NCBI GenBank assembly: GCA_025094145.1
Contig: JALLLS010000011.1
Location: 124,001-188,000 of the forward strand
DNA from: Spinellus fusiger
Taxonomy: Eukaryota > Mucoromycota > Mucoromycetes > Mucorales > Phycomycetaceae
Direction: 5' to 3'
DNA: 64,000 bases
The notes below the pieces were generated by a model. The model did not search any database and was not told the origin of the DNA. It saw only the letters and a list, made by a program, of their open reading frames with translations. This document shows positions 12,035-27,850 of this stretch, piece by piece (the stretch's first letter is position 1; each line of letters starts with the position of its first letter). A program made the position numbers and the translations under genes.

Positions 12035-15000
12035 CTACACAACCACCTTTTGTGCCAATGTAATCTTGTCGCCTATAGACAGAATTAGACAGAGAAGGAA
12101 TCCTAATGACCTTACCAAGACTCAATGCAATCCCTTGTGTCTTACTGCGAATACGGATATGGCCTGTGATGGGACCATTACCTGCCTTTTCAATACTCAA
12201 ATTGGCCAAGGCATCTTCACCTAAACAGCAGCACACAATTGCATACATAAGATACTACTCTACTGCTACCAATAATACTGTGTACTTACCAAACATACTC
12301 TTGGCATACATATTAGCAGATAAAAAGCCACAATCACCCTCCAGCTGTTTCTCGGGTGTCAGGCAGCTCATATTGGTAGATGCCATAATATGGTCAAGAT
12401 ATGCTCTCAGATGACTAGAGTCGAATGAGCTCCATTGAAACACTTCTTTTTATCCTTCACTTACGATGCATTTGTGTTTACATTCACCTTGTTCTCCCAT
12501 TCGAACTCTGTCCACATGCTACGGAACTACTTGGATGAGTCATTATTCCTCGTGTATGTCATCTACCTGAGTCTCTGTACATGTAGCAGGCTTAATGTAG
12601 TCCATGATATCAATATGAATATCATTCAGAACCACACAATTGCCTTCTGAAGTACCATGGGAGTCATACACAATGTTACCAAAGATAACCCCTGTCTCTG
12701 TAGAAGATACTTTGATAGGTGCCTTGATAGAAAGGAAAGAGTGTGGGGCAAGGTTGTGGGTGACAGGACGATCCACCAGCTTAAGATCACCCAGTGTAGC
12801 AAACTCCACTGTTAAATTCTGCAGTGTCTCCGAGGTTTGGTTGACAATTAAGACATCTAGAAGATGTGAATCCTATGTCCTTGCTGGTCATCAATTTCTT
12901 ACCCATGAGCACATCGTACTGGTGTACATTGACAATAGCTTCAGCATACACAGGATCAGAGAAACCAGTGAGCTGCACAATACGATTGAGCTTGGACATC
13001 AAGTTATCCTTGGCATCTAAAGAACCAGTAGCACGGGACAAATCTTGTTCGTATTCATCCACTGCACTGTTGCCTGCTTTCCTGGAGAACTGTCTAAAGA
13101 CAATCGCATCGTCCACTTGTACTTTTACACTGTCTTTGGCTGCTGCTTTTGAATCAGCTATACGTTTCTAATAGTAGGAAAAGAGTAAGTGCTTAGAACA
13201 GCAATTGACTATTACTTCTTCTGACTGGATTTGACGAGTGTAGACAGCATGAGTTTCTTCAAGATAGACACGATCCACAACACTATCTTTTGAATAATCT
13301 CCTACAACACGCAAATCCTGCATAATACGGTCGTATGAATCCTCATCAATTTGGAAAGCAACAAATTGAGAGTGGCCAATACGAATAATACTGGTCATAA
13401 TCAGCATGGCCTGTAGGGTCATAAGAAAGGTCAGTGAGATAACAGTTATATCCAATAGCCTTTGTAAATATGACTTACCTCTGCTTTACGTGCATTCGCA
13501 AGAGAAACATCTGCTGCTACCTTGGCATAGCGAAGTGCTAATTTGGTCAGTGTGGTGGACAAAACAGTACCAAGGAAGTAATCTCCATTAAGAAGAAGGG
13601 CTATTTGCTACTATTAGTCTCTTTTTCTCTTTCTTTAAAGATGTCTGTAGGAGATAGTTACCTCTCAAAGGAGGCTTTGAGGCTGATTTGACAGCATCAA
13701 GTCTAGCTGTGTTACTGGAGTTGGAGGTATAAACACTCTCGGTAGCATAAGTGCCATCTGCCAAAACACGTCTAGACACAGCAGCACTAGAAGGTGTGAA
13801 TGCCTTTGTCTCCTTACCCACCACTTCTTCACTGTCTGTCTCTGTGGCCTCCAACAACCGCTGCTCTAATGCTAAGAAGGGTATTTCGCCCAATGCATTT
13901 CTAATCTGCTTCCATGCCTCATCAATCTCCTTGGCATCCACACAATATTCACCAATAATCCAAAGGGCACCACGGAAGACCTTCCCAGATTTCATGTCTG
14001 TGAATGTCTCAGTCAGCTTTTCTAGAATAGAAGCACGCAATTCAGGGAACTTCTCAGCTACTTCACGCACAAACGACACAACATCGACAGCAGAGGGGTT
14101 GTTGGAGTCACCCAGGAACTCCATTAATACATGCACTACATTAGCAGCTACTTCAGAGAAACGGATAGCACAGGCATGAATAGACTGTATCAACAACTGG
14201 CGGTACTCTATGTTCTATAGAAATAAGGATCCCATACAGAACAGGTAGCTTACCTTTTCGTATTCCTGATCGTGCGTCTTTGTGAGTTCCTTCTTCAGGA
14301 ACAGAATCACTTGCTGGACATTTCTTGAAGAGACCATGTCCATAGCCACACCCAATGCCTTTCTTCTCACATCAATGTCAGGGCTAGATAAGACACGTAG
14401 GACATCCATGACGAGATCATCGAGAATCCGTTCATGCTTAGACCGAAGATCCTCCAGTCTATCCAAGACAATCAACTTTACATTGTTATCTGATTCCTTG
14501 GCTACCAACTCAATATAGCAAGCAGCAGCAGCTGTACAAATACAATGGAGATAGATGAGTAAGGAGGGAGTTTGCCTCTATAGGCCAAGGGCATCTACCT
14601 TTGACAGCCACTGGATTCGATGTGAGGAAGATGAGGATATTAGCAGCTTCGTATTTAACAGAGTGAGAAGCAGCTGAAAGAAGTTCAGAAACGCATCGAA
14701 TGTAGGCACCCTTTTTTGTTTTTTGTTTTCAATAGACTGTATGAGTGTGGGTCATCTAATAGACAATGTTACCTTATTAGCAAGGTTAGTCTTGCTGTCT
14801 TTACGGATCAACTCAATCACAGCCAATTGAAGAAGTTCATCATAAGTAAGAACAAATCCAAACACTTGACATAGATACTCCACAGCAAGAGACTGATTGA
14901 TACTGCAGAGAACAACAAAGGCATTTCTTCTGCACGTCATGTCTGCTTCCTGTACAGCAACGCACCAACATATGAATACTCTACTCTATACACTAGCATC

Positions 15001-15702
15001 CACCACTTACAGACACCAGGAAGTTCTGAATGACTTCAGGAGCATCAGGAAACAGCATCTCAAAGTGCTTATAGATGGAACCAATAACAAATACTGCATT
15101 TTTACGCACATAAGAATGGCGATGTTCCTGCAGCAAAAGATTCGTATCAGTCGTTGGAATCATCAAAGCGTATTCTTACCAAACAAGCCCGCACAGAAGG
15201 CACAAGTGGCTCTAATACATCAGCTTCCTTGATCTTACACAGGAAGCGGAGGGTAGCTCCACGAATATACTCGTTGGGGTGTTGCAAATCATTTCTCAGG
15301 GCATTACTATGACAGAGCGTGTCATTAAGGAAACCTTTTTCTTTCTTTCTTTCTTTCTTTCTTCTCTCTCTAGATCTTTCTTGTTGTATCCTGTCTAACC
15401 TACCAGACAAGAATAAACTCTTCTTTGAGCTTTCCATCCGCCTTTCTCTTGGGACAAATTTCCCAGTAGAAATGCAGCAGTTTCTTGAGCTGTTTGTTCT
15501 TGGAAGGCAATACAAAGCGAATAACGTGTAATAGGAGTTTCTCCATAGGGTCTCCATTCACCATAATAACAAGTAGTTTCTTCATTGTCTCAATTCTAGC
15601 TTCGTCTGTGCCCTTTTCAAAGGCATGCTGAAAGTCTTGCAGTGTTGGCTGGTCCGTCGCGTCATCAGGATGAACAAGCGTGAAGCACAAATCAGTAGCC
15701 AT
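12035..15702 (-). CDS. SEC26: Coatomer subunit beta (COPI)
   Basis: Beta-COP of the COPI coat, acting in Golgi-to-ER and intra-Golgi transport. I resolved 15 exons (minus strand): 15702-15404, 15306-15180, 15127-15011, 14949-14773, 14710-14599, 14531-14254, 14214-13662, 13600-13479, 13410-13216, 13167-12903, 12856-12567, 12526-12465, 12429-12290, 12220-12116 and 12072-12035. They sum to 2880 nt (959 residues) with every phase consistent. The N-terminal adaptin-like solenoid starts [14 protein letters not shown] and includes [15 protein letters not shown] and DPEV-type HEAT repeats. [12 protein letters not shown] closes the trunk. A Ser/Thr linker ([19 protein letters not shown]) follows. The appendage holds [38 protein letters not shown] and the terminal [22 protein letters not shown]. 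The ending [12 protein letters not shown] needs the last small intron. Divergent from PGI1. Confidence 0.96.
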
Positions 15703-18251
<2,549 letters not shown>

Positions 18252-18435
18252 AAGATATCTCTTTCTTTCTTTCTTTCTTTCTTCTCTCTCTCTCTCTCTC
18301 TTCTCTTTCTCATCTGTTCTCTTTCTCATCTGTTCTCTATAAATCTCTTTGGTTGCTTTCAATAAATAATCATTGCAAGTAAATACCATGGTATAAACCA
18401 CAGTAACCAGTAAGATGTCTTTATTTACAACAAGG

Positions 18436-21049
18436 CTAAGCAGTAGTCGGTAATGAAGTATCCCACATATGAACTGTCTTGTTCTTGTCTGCGGAATAAA
18501 GGAAACTTCCAGTAGGATTCCATGATACACCACAGATAGCATCACTGTACAGTCCCTTTGAGGTGTAAGTAATGGTTCATGATGACATATATCTATATCT
18601 TCTTGCCTGTGTTCTTTCATCGTTGTTTTGAGTTTCCCTGTCTCTGTATTCCATATATGCAGTGTACCATCTTGACTCTTTTATTAGCGTATTCCAAGCA
18701 TAGTCATTCTTTTTCTTTTCTTTTCTTTTTTTAATAAAATAGAAATTCCACTTACCCGCTGAACCTGCTGCAATATAACATCCATCGGGACTAGATATAG
18801 AAGACATTACTTTTTCTTTTTCAAGAATAATACAAAGAGAATAGACTAATTTACCTGAAGCAAGCCCTTGACCAGTTAATGCCATTACGGAAGGAATCGG
18901 CCCTGTATATAAGAATAAGAAAAAACCACTGCGTTGGATACTTACTGATAGGTCTGCAATGTATCATATATGCGCAAATCCACTAGCTTAAGAACATTGT
19001 CTCGGGAATTTGTCAATACAGTAAAGGTATCTAACAAAAATTAGGGAGAAAGATGAATTGAACAAAGTATAGATACAGATGGAAAGAAAATAGAACACTT
19101 TACTTGGCCTTATCCCTACAGAAGTGATTTGACCCACATGAACACCTGCGAGTTCCTTTATTCCCTTGCCAGTGCGTGTGTCCCACAATCGAAGGTTGCC
19201 GTCCAAATGTCCACTCACAAGGGTAAATCTATTAGGGAACATGAGTACCTCTAAATAAATACATTGGATAGTACCCATCAGCATCCATAAGACAGACATC
19301 ATTACAGCTTGAGAAGGAGAATATAGTCCTTATACCTGAATATCATTAGTAACATCAGTAGGAGTAGGAGTAGTAATAGTATCTACCTACAATCTCCTTT
19401 TTGAAAATCCCAGACTTTCAGAGTTCTATCATGGCTTGCCGTCACCTAATAGACTATCAATGAAAAAAGAAAAAGAAAAAAGAACATGGATAGATTGTCA
19501 CTCTCTTACTATTTTATGAGAATCTCCAGTGAATTTGGCAGCAGATACTTTGCCAATGTGTCCAGTGAATGTATGCTACAAAGAAAGAAGAATCAGCAAC
19601 TGATACTTGGGATAGAGTGTGTTTACTTTAATTCTGCCGGTGCTTAACTGCCATGCTCGACTTGAATTGTCAGTGGAAGATCCCAATACAAAGGTGTCGG
19701 TAGAATTAAAGTCGATGGAAGTGATTGTCTTAAGAGATCCACCCAGTGTCTGAGACACACTGCCTATAAAAGTGAGTCTTCTGGTAAGGCCTGTTTATTT
19801 TACTCACCGGTTTTTGCATCATAGATTTTGATCTTTTTATCCGTGGCTCCTGTAGCAAACATGGTTCCTGTAGATGAGGCATGGACACAGTAAATCTCTC
19901 CTTCATGAGCTACCTATCCAGGTGTTGACTTTTGTTATTCTGTGGTGTGGAATACTGCCCCTTATTAGCACCTACTATCTTTTTGTATGAGTGGGTGGGC
20001 AATAGGGTGCTGCTGACAAAACGCTGACTGGTCTGGCTTTTTTCATTGGGCACCTCTTGTATGCTGCCTGCTGTAGAATCTGGCTGCATCACCCACTTTC
20101 CTCCACTCTTACGAAGGGTCCTTCCAATCGTACGTGCTTGTTCAAGGAATCTATAGGAATGGATATCAACAGACAGAAGAGACAGAAAAGATAAAAGAGA
20201 TAAAAGAGACAGTTCTCTATCGACTCACCCTTCATAGAACTGTGTTGCCTCATTCATCTTTTCTGCTTCTTCATTCATCTTGTTGATCCAGCGCTCTAAC
20301 AATTGAGCATTTTCCTTTTCCAATTTCTTGCTACGTTCTTCCGTTGTGATAATCTCAAGACGCAGAGTAGCTAGTTCATCTTGGATAAACTACCCTCCCA
20401 TAGGATGAGTCTTTTTCTTTTCTTTTCTTTTCTTTCTCTATACTATTCAACTGAGAATTACCTGAATACCAATGTTCTTTTCTCGCAGTTGTTGGGTCTG
20501 TAAATCACACTGTTGAAACAGAGCTGCCTTTGTGTCGGACAGCTGTTTTATCCTAAACCAAGACATGTTCCATTGAGTTCACCCCCACTTATAAACTCTA
20601 CTGACTCCTCTGCCTGTCTTTTCTCTATTTCTTCTTTAGCCCTAAGAAGCTCGTTCATAGTGACTAGGCGCTGGGCATTTTCGCTTTGTGACTTGTACAT
20701 TTCAGCCCTTTCTTCATGGAGCTCTCGTATCCGACGATCCAAATCATTGATTTGCTGTTGGTTTCCAGGCACACTAGTAGAATGAGTTGAATATAAATTC
20801 ATTCAGGTGTCACTGACGTTTTATCGTTGGAGGGCGGGAGGGCCAATAACTGTTGGTTTCTTTTCTGGAGCTCAATCGTCTGATGAAGAAGTCGTTGGTC
20901 TAGGAGAGAACAGGGCAAGTGGCTCATTAGACAGTCAAAGAAGTGGAATGACGCTTCTCCAACTCACTTGTAGCAATGATATCTTTCCATGCTCTCTCTC
21001 TCTTGTCTCTTTTCTCAAGCTGGTGCAGTATGACTTCTCTAAAGGTCAT
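18436..21049 (-). CDS. ATG16: Autophagy protein ATG16 with C-terminal WD40 propeller
   Basis: Likely scaffold of the ATG12-ATG5-ATG16 complex that directs lipidation of ATG8. Exon 1 starts at 21049 with MTFREVILHQLEKRDKRERAWKDIIA, the short amphipathic ATG5-binding helix type. Next come coiled-coil exons (for example INDLDRRIRELHEERAEMY, LLRAKEEIEKRQAEE, LRLEIITTEERSKKLEKEN) and FLEQARTIGRTLRKSGG. About seven WD40 repeats follow: GTMFATGATDKKIKIYDAKTG, VSAAKF...IVTASHDRTLKVWD, FTLVSGHLDGNLRLWDTRTG, LTNSRDNVLKLVDLR, SPDGCYIAAGSA and SWNPTGSFLYSADKNKTVHMWD. These match animal ATG16L1 block by block. Many short introns; I did not fix every junction. Yeast Atg16 lacks the propeller. Tail to tail with PGI1, 185 bp apart. 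Confidence 0.88.
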
Positions 21050-22585
21050 GGCGTAGTAACAGTAGTAGCAGTGTGTAACAAAATAGGCAGACCTTCTGGT
21101 GTTGAGTCAAATGTCGGAGAACCAACAACGACATGCATTTCTTATTGAGTGGTTTATGGGTGGTGGGTAGGAGAAAGGTTGTTGGTGCGTAGAGCTGTAG
21201 TGTGTAAAGTGTGACTGTGTAAAGTGTGTGGTTGAGCTTGGTGTAAAGTGGCAGAGAAGAGTAGCCCACCGTCTTTTAATACAGTAAAAAGAAAAGAGTA
21301 CAGGCTGTGGATAGTGATTAACTTGCAATAAGCAAAATTCAACTCGTCCTGGGCTTGGGGATGCTTATCTTTTTGAAATAGAGAACACACTTCTATAAGA
21401 CTTGTTTATTATTATAGGAACTCTCCCTTCCTTGCGCTCCCTGTGTATTTATTTTTGTTACTCATCACTAGAATGTAAAGTAAAAATTACATAAACTTGG
21501 TATGTATTCTCTTCTCCCCCCTTCCTTTTTTTCTTTACTATAAATGTTGATATATATACACACCTAGACACAACAGACTACTCTATTGGAAACACTACAC
21601 TTTAAAATAAAGCGAGAGATGATGGGCTTATTTTATAAATTTATTTTATTTTTTGAAATCGCAGTCACTATTTACTTTTTGTAGAATAAACTCACCTATA
21701 AAAAAAGTCAGTAAAAGTGTTTCTTCCTTTACAACTTTTTTAATTTAAAAACAAAAAATAAGAATATTCAGGAATATCGCTTGTCGGTCACGTTTGAGCT
21801 CCGTGTTAGCATGAAATATTATACTCATCATAAAAATAATAAAAACAACGAAAAAAATAAATGTTTATTATTCTCACCTATAAAGACATTTTAAATGTTT
21901 ATGGTTTTATTTTTTCAAGTTCCTTGTCCTTGGAAGGGATTCAGATATCTATTGGATAGACAGAATGTAAGTCATGTGATAGACACAGTAAGAACATAGT
22001 AAAGAATGAAAAGTATATATTTATATATATATTTTATCAGTGTAAAGGGTAGCTGTATGTACTCTCGGCATTATTGATACGCCTGGGGCGACAAGCATTC
22101 ATCATGAAAAAAATAAAGAGATAGAAAGAAATACTATAGAATAAAAATAAAAAGAGTTAATTACCTTGTGGAAAATAAGAATAAGAAATAGAAGCAGGCT
22201 TAATGAGCAGGATGAGCGAAAACTGTATTTTATACTTGTGGAAAAGAAATTTTCTGTTGAATGTCCGTTGTGACCTTTCTATTGTAGCGTCTCATTCATG
22301 GCCTGGTGTTGAATGGTGGTTAAGGCGGAGAGATGGAACACCCCGCCTCAAGACACGGACAGTGATTGAATCCGCTTTGGAACAATAGATGGCAAATCTT
22401 GACTGTTTCTAATAGTAAGAAAAGAAATATATAGATATAGATATATATATAAATAAAGAAGTCTATTGTATAATATTACTTATAATATGTAAATATATGT
22501 ATCTATAATAATAATAAAGTCCAATAGGGGGTCTTTAAGAGAAGAAGAAGAAAAAAGAAAAAAAAAGACTCTTCATTTTGCTTTA
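21050..22585. other. Intergenic stretch, no gene seen
   Basis: About 1.5 kb between ATG16 (5' end) and TRS65 (3' end). AT-rich, with (TA)n and (ATAG)n runs near 22015-22035 and 22425-22460. The 61-codon frame at 22203-22388 shows no family resemblance. The part next to 21050 should include the ATG16 promoter. Confidence 0.5.
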
Positions 22586-25033
22586 CTATGAACAAGGCTC
22601 AACAAATATCTCTACAACATGTCTTAAATTCGTCACAAACCCAGTGTCTTGATCAACAAGCTGGATCAAATCAATAGTATGCAGCTTCTCTTTTACTGCA
22701 ATAAACCGAATGTCTACTGTTTGGGAAGTGGAAGGCCCAAGAGGACTAAAGTATCCTTATTAATCCCAAGCAAGTAAAACAGTATACTTGCCTTAATCTG
22801 ACATTATTCTCCAAGCAAATAACATCTGCTTCATGAGTCTCATTCTCAAAATATTGTCGAAGGAACTCTATACAGTAAGAAAGGTGTTTGTGCCCTACAT
22901 TACTTACCTCCTTCCTCCATAAAAGGCTCCATGGGAGAGGGTTCCATAGGCAGGGGCAACAATGTCGTCTTTGAATTGTTAAACTGTTCAGCGACCTGTC
23001 TTTTACGGCTGGGAATCATGACAGAGAATCGACGTGTGTGTTTCGATCTGTTCACAATAAAGATATGCAGTGGGAATAGTTTGCCCGTACGAATCACATT
23101 GGGTACAGTAAAAGACACTACAATACCATCTGCTATCTCCAGCTCAGGTGCTTTTCGTGTGCCGCTGTTGGCACCATTGTTGGCACGATGATCACGACCA
23201 GAAGCCATAAACTGGCTGGAAACACCTGCATTAAGAACAATGCGCTTTCGTTGGAGGGTATCGCCTGTCACTTGGCTTATTGGACTGGCTACAGACCGTG
23301 CTCCTGGAGAGACAGAGACACTTGTGGGCAAAGAAGACTGTGTACGGGTAGGAATGGTAGAGGAAGAAGCAATAAGAGAAGAGAATCGTGGATCAGGATG
23401 GAATTCTTCTCTTTTCTGTCGCATTCCAGTAACATCTAGCATGGTATTCCATTTTGAATGCATCACCGAGGCACACACACCGTCAATGATGGGGGATCCG
23501 TACACTTGAATAGAGACACGCTGAGGCTGGAGTCGTTCATCCTGGTAATGGGAGGGGGGAATAACAATGGTAGTAGTGGCTCGACGAGATGGGAACATGC
23601 GCTGTGGTTGAACGGGGGGTTTTACCGAACCATCTTCCAGGAGAGTAACATGGAATAAGAGCACCATTTGATCCAATGTATTAAGTGTCATTGGGAAACT
23701 GACCTAAGAAAGTAGATGAGATGTTCTATATTCTATTGGGTTAGGGAAGTAGACTCTAATTACCTCATTAGAAAACACTCTAGATACGACTGAGTGAGAG
23801 ACTTGTACTTCTACTCTTTCCAAGACAAAGATGGTATCAGCGTCCAAAGGGTTCTCAAGCTCAACTGACATCATCACGGTCTTATCAGTAACAGATGCAT
23901 TGGTGGTCTTCATCTTTACGACAAGACCTGAGCGCACAGGTAATGTCTCTCGTACATGGCGTCTTAGAGCAAGAAGCTGGGCACTGGAGAGATGATTTGG
24001 CATGAAACTACTCGTTGACTGGCGACTGTGGGGGCTTTCTATGACCAATCGCTGGAGAGGTCGCTCAGAAGAACTAGCAAACGTGGAGCCTAAATGAATC
24101 AGTACCATAGACTGTCTAGAATATATTACCATTGGTCAACCCACTAAGAAGATCCACTGTCTCAAACAGATCTGTATCGTATTCCAGCGTTTCTTCTAAT
24201 ACTAGCTTTGTATGTCGTGAGATGGCCACTGGTCTGTAGGACACGTTAAAGTGAATGGACAGCTGTGGATGGACACCCTTGTTCTTTACATAAACTATAA
24301 TACAAACACCAGGTTATAGACAGTGCTTGGATCTGCTTTCTCACCTATAGGAATAGTCAGAGGATAAAGACAGCAGTAGGATTGATCGTGTTCTTTTATC
24401 TTCATGTTTAACTCTTTGTTTTGGTTGTTGTATGTGTGGGTAAAGAAAGGGACGGTGTCGCTGCTTGGTGTGCCTCGACTGGCTTCATGTTTGGAGAAGC
24501 TGGGACCAGGAGATCCTGGTGAGGAAGTAGGGCTTATAGACTGGCCTGGACTGTATTTAGAAGGCATGGCACGTTGAGCAGTGGATGATGAAGGATGAGT
24601 TTCAGCAATGGAGGCTTCAACATGCACATCAAGTTGACTGAAGAATCCACGCACTACTTCGATTACCTCATCCCCTGTTCCAGTTATTTGGTAGGGGATG
24701 CGTACAAGCAGGTAGACTATCAATGGCTCATCTACCAACCAACATTACATTAGACAGGAGAGAGAGAGTGCGTGTGTGTGTGGTGTATGTACCATAGAAT
24801 ACAAATGTGCGTGGTTTGGCTGATATCACTGTTTGAAAACAAGGAAATTCTTCAGTGGCAGGCAGAATAGGCGTCAATACAGAAAATTCTGCCTCATTAA
24901 ACAATAGTTCTGATGAGAAGTTGGATTCCATGAGTTTGTTGTGTATTTCCTCTCCTGCTGAAGCGTCAATGTCTGGGCCAAAATTACGGTGGTTGTAAAA
25001 ATCACTTGTCTCTTGATGTTTGGACTGCTTCAA
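22586..25033 (-). CDS. TRS65: TRAPPII subunit TRS65-like protein
   Basis: TRAPPII-specific subunit acting at the late Golgi with the Rab GTPase module. Several exons: the first is 25033-24793 (from MKQSKHQETSDF) and the second 24731-24345. It reads YDEPLIVYLLVRIPYQITGTG, a Ser/Pro-rich insert, beta-rich Ig-like segments (VYVKNKGVHPQLSIHFNVSYRPV and MKTTNASVTDKTVMMSVELENP), a large exon at about 23691-22910, and the final IgD3-type module. That module includes IRTGKLFPLHIFIVNRSKH, EADVICLENNVRL, and PLGPSTSQTVDIRFIAV followed by LHTIDLIQLVDQDTG. This end matches the Trs65 C-terminal module (PF12735 family) as I know it. The stop is at 22586-22588. The upstream start could lie further 5'. Remaining junctions are not resolved. 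Confidence 0.8.
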
Positions 25034-26229
25034 AGAAGAAAGGCCCTACATGATTTGAAAATAGCTACTACTTGGAATACTCTTCTTTTATTTTAGCAGG
25101 TATGCATTCGTACTATAGAAGAGATAATAATAATAATAATAAATATCTTTTCAGTGAATAAACATTATAAAGCTATCTCTTTTTTTTATATTCTTCTCTT
25201 ATGTTTAGTCAGTTGTAGAATGCAGAAGGATGAATTTCCTTTATATTGGTGGAAATACGATCCCTGTAGAATAGTAACTATTGCTTCTACAAAATAACCT
25301 TATAATATAAGAGATTACTTATTTATTTATTTATTTAAACATACAAAAGAGGATAATATAGAATCACTTTGAATGTATGAGTTGGATGAAAAGAATAAGA
25401 AAGCAAAAGACTAATTAAATAGATAGAATCTCGTTTTCTTAACCCTAGATCAAACGGCTACTCTATGAGATTCTTCATTCAGAGAGTATAGTTAAGAGTA
25501 CATCAAATAGACAGTGCTCCAATAACCAATGAGATATCAGTGTCAAGACACATAGTCAATGGGATAAGCCTTATCTAATCGACCAACAGACTCTTTAGAT
25601 GATTCATACTACAGTAGACAGATTTGTATGAGCCTTCTGATGATAGTCTTATAGATAGACTGCATAAAATCGTATGTGTTCCAACTATAGAAGAGTACAG
25701 CTGAACTAGTCAATAGTAATGGATGAATATGATAAGGGAGACTATATCAGAGAGTGTAGCACAGGTGTATGTTTATGTTATGGGCATCTCAGAATGTGTA
25801 TAAGCTTGAATTGAGAACATCTATTGCTAAAGGTACCTTTGTATTGTTTTATTCATAACTTCTTTAGGATTGTTAGAGAACTTCTTATAGCCTTTTTTTA
25901 TTATTAAAAAAATTGTTGTATCTGTAATAGAGACCTTCAACAATGTCATATTTTCACAATCGACATAATTGCTATCAAGGAGCCTTTAAACATTAGCTAC
26001 TTACTAGAACCTTGGATCTATGGTGGATAAGGTTGTAGTCTAATCTAAATAACCTAGTGTGTAGTATTTATATTGTATAGTATCTCTCTCTAAGCCTTGA
26101 TATGTATCTTCAATGCAACATGAATCATTTTAGCAAATCTTATAATGAAATCCAAAGAACAGAATACTCCATTTATTCGACTTTGAATTCAGGTCACTGT
26201 CCATTTTTCTTGATTCTATCTTTTAGTTA
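25034..26229. other. AT-rich intergenic stretch, no gene seen
   Basis: Between TRS65 and the family B Tc1 element. Stops in all frames, a (TAAT)n run near 25125-25142 and a (TTTA)n run near 25318-25337. No RNA gene or transposon domain was recognised. Confidence 0.5.
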
Positions 26230-27578
26230 TACAGTCACACCCAATTGAATTTATTACTTGCCTAAATTTTAATAAAATAATACCTTCATCTTTGCATAAA
26301 ACTCTTATTCTTTCCAAATGGTGTTAAATCTACACACTATTTAAGATAGATATTCAGAAACTCACACTTGTGAAGAATAGGATAGGGCAAAAGATGGAAG
26401 ATGATGGGGCATTTATTATATGTTTAAGGCTGGATTAAAATTGACTGTCATCGCAAACGTAGTTGAGATGAAAAAGCCCACAGTTCAAAATAGTATCAGA
26501 AACATCAAAGTTAGTGGGTCACCATTACGTTTAAATAGTCATGGAAAAAATAATAAAGCTAGTGAGAGGGACCTCAGACACCTGGAAAAGGTCATTAAAG
26601 AGGACCCATCTGCCTCATATAATCAGTTGAAATTGGAAATGTTGAAGATTCAGGTGTGTGAATGTAGAAACACCATTATCAGTTACTGCAATCAGTTAGG
26701 ATCTGGATCTTTCTATAAAAACCACAAACCAGACTTCACTGTAAAACACAAAGAGAAACGGCTTCGTTGGGCTAAAGAACATGTCAATTGGACGAACGAC
26801 CGGTGGAAAGGCGCTGTCTGGTCTGATGAGTCCAGGTACACCGTGAAAGGGAACAACAGTGGTGCCTGTGTAATCAGAAAAGTTGGAGAAAGGTATGATC
26901 CTAATCCTATTGTTTTAACAACGAAGTTTGGTGGCGGTGGGGTCATGCTTTGGAGCTGTTTTTGGGCGGGCGGATTTGGTCCATGAGTCTCTGCTGATAG
27001 CACTGTAAACCAAGACGAATATATCAAAATTTTAGCTAATGAGTTCCATTCTTGGTTCATGGAATTGTATCATAAAGAGAACAGTGAGTTTCTGTTACAA
27101 GAAGATGGTGCTAGCTGTCATAATGGAGGCTATGCCAGATGATGGAAAGAGGCGCATCAGATTAGGCATTTTGATGACTGGCTCACACAAATCCCTGACT
27201 TGAGCCCAATTGAACATATCTGGTGGGCCTTGGAAAGGCGAATTAAAGAAAGAAGGGTATCTATTACCAATGTTGAAATTTTGAATACTCCAATTGCAGA
27301 AGAGTGGGATAGGGTTGGTGTTGAACTTGCGCAACGATTAGTTATGAGTATGACAGATAGATGCCAGGCTGTAATTGATGCCAAAGGAGGCCATACAAAA
27401 TATTAATTATATTATTATTATTCTATTTTCTATAATTAAATATGTTGAGCTTTATTGTGTGAAAGTTTGAAGCTTCTATATCAAATGTGGAGTGTTTTAT
27501 CTAATGTTGAACGTATCCTAAATATTTCGTTCAGAAATATATTTTCAAAAGTATTAAATTCAATTGGGTGTAACTGTA
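26230..27578 (+). mobile_element. Tc1/mariner-like element, family B
   Basis: Begins TACAGTCACACCCAATTG at 26230 and ends with the inverse (CAATTGGGTGTAACTGTA) at 27578. Terminal inverted repeats of about 27 bp carry TA at both ends. Length is 1349 bp. Family A has different ends, so this is a separate family. A 59-bp copy of the left end recurs at 30949. Confidence 0.9.
26420..27406 (+). pseudogene. Tc1/mariner transposase, family B, two stop codons
   Basis: Starts MFKAGLKLTVIANVVEMKK with the N-terminal helix-turn-helix. All three catalytic blocks survive: VWSDESRY, LLQEDGASCH and DLSPIEHIWW. The frame is open over its whole length except for TGA at 26984-26986 and TGA at 27140-27142, so it is a recently killed copy. 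Counting through the second stop, 35 residues separate the QED Asp from the SPIE Glu (DD35E-like). The end is DAKGGHTKY, TAA at 27404-27406. Without the stops it would be 328 residues. Confidence 0.9.
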
Positions 27579-27850
27579 CAATTCTTCTATATTAAGATGT
27601 CCTCCGTCTACAATCATTTATTAATAATTTAAGGGACTTACTCTATTAAGTTTCCAAACAATAGGATGTCTTTAGGATACATGTAGGAAGCAAGTCCTCT
27701 CTTCTTTCTTTCCTACATGCATCCTAAATAGAGAATACAAAAAAAAACCTCTATTTAAACCCAGGCCTGACCTATATGTTACAAAAGAAGCTGACTTGCT
27801 GTGACTCTTGCCGATTCAGAATTTAGATTTTAGAGGATAAAAAGAGAGAA

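Noticed and set aside
12543..12809. 88-codon frame as an independent gene
   Set aside because: It is part of exon 11 of SEC26, the appendage domain, and its apparent Met start is internal.
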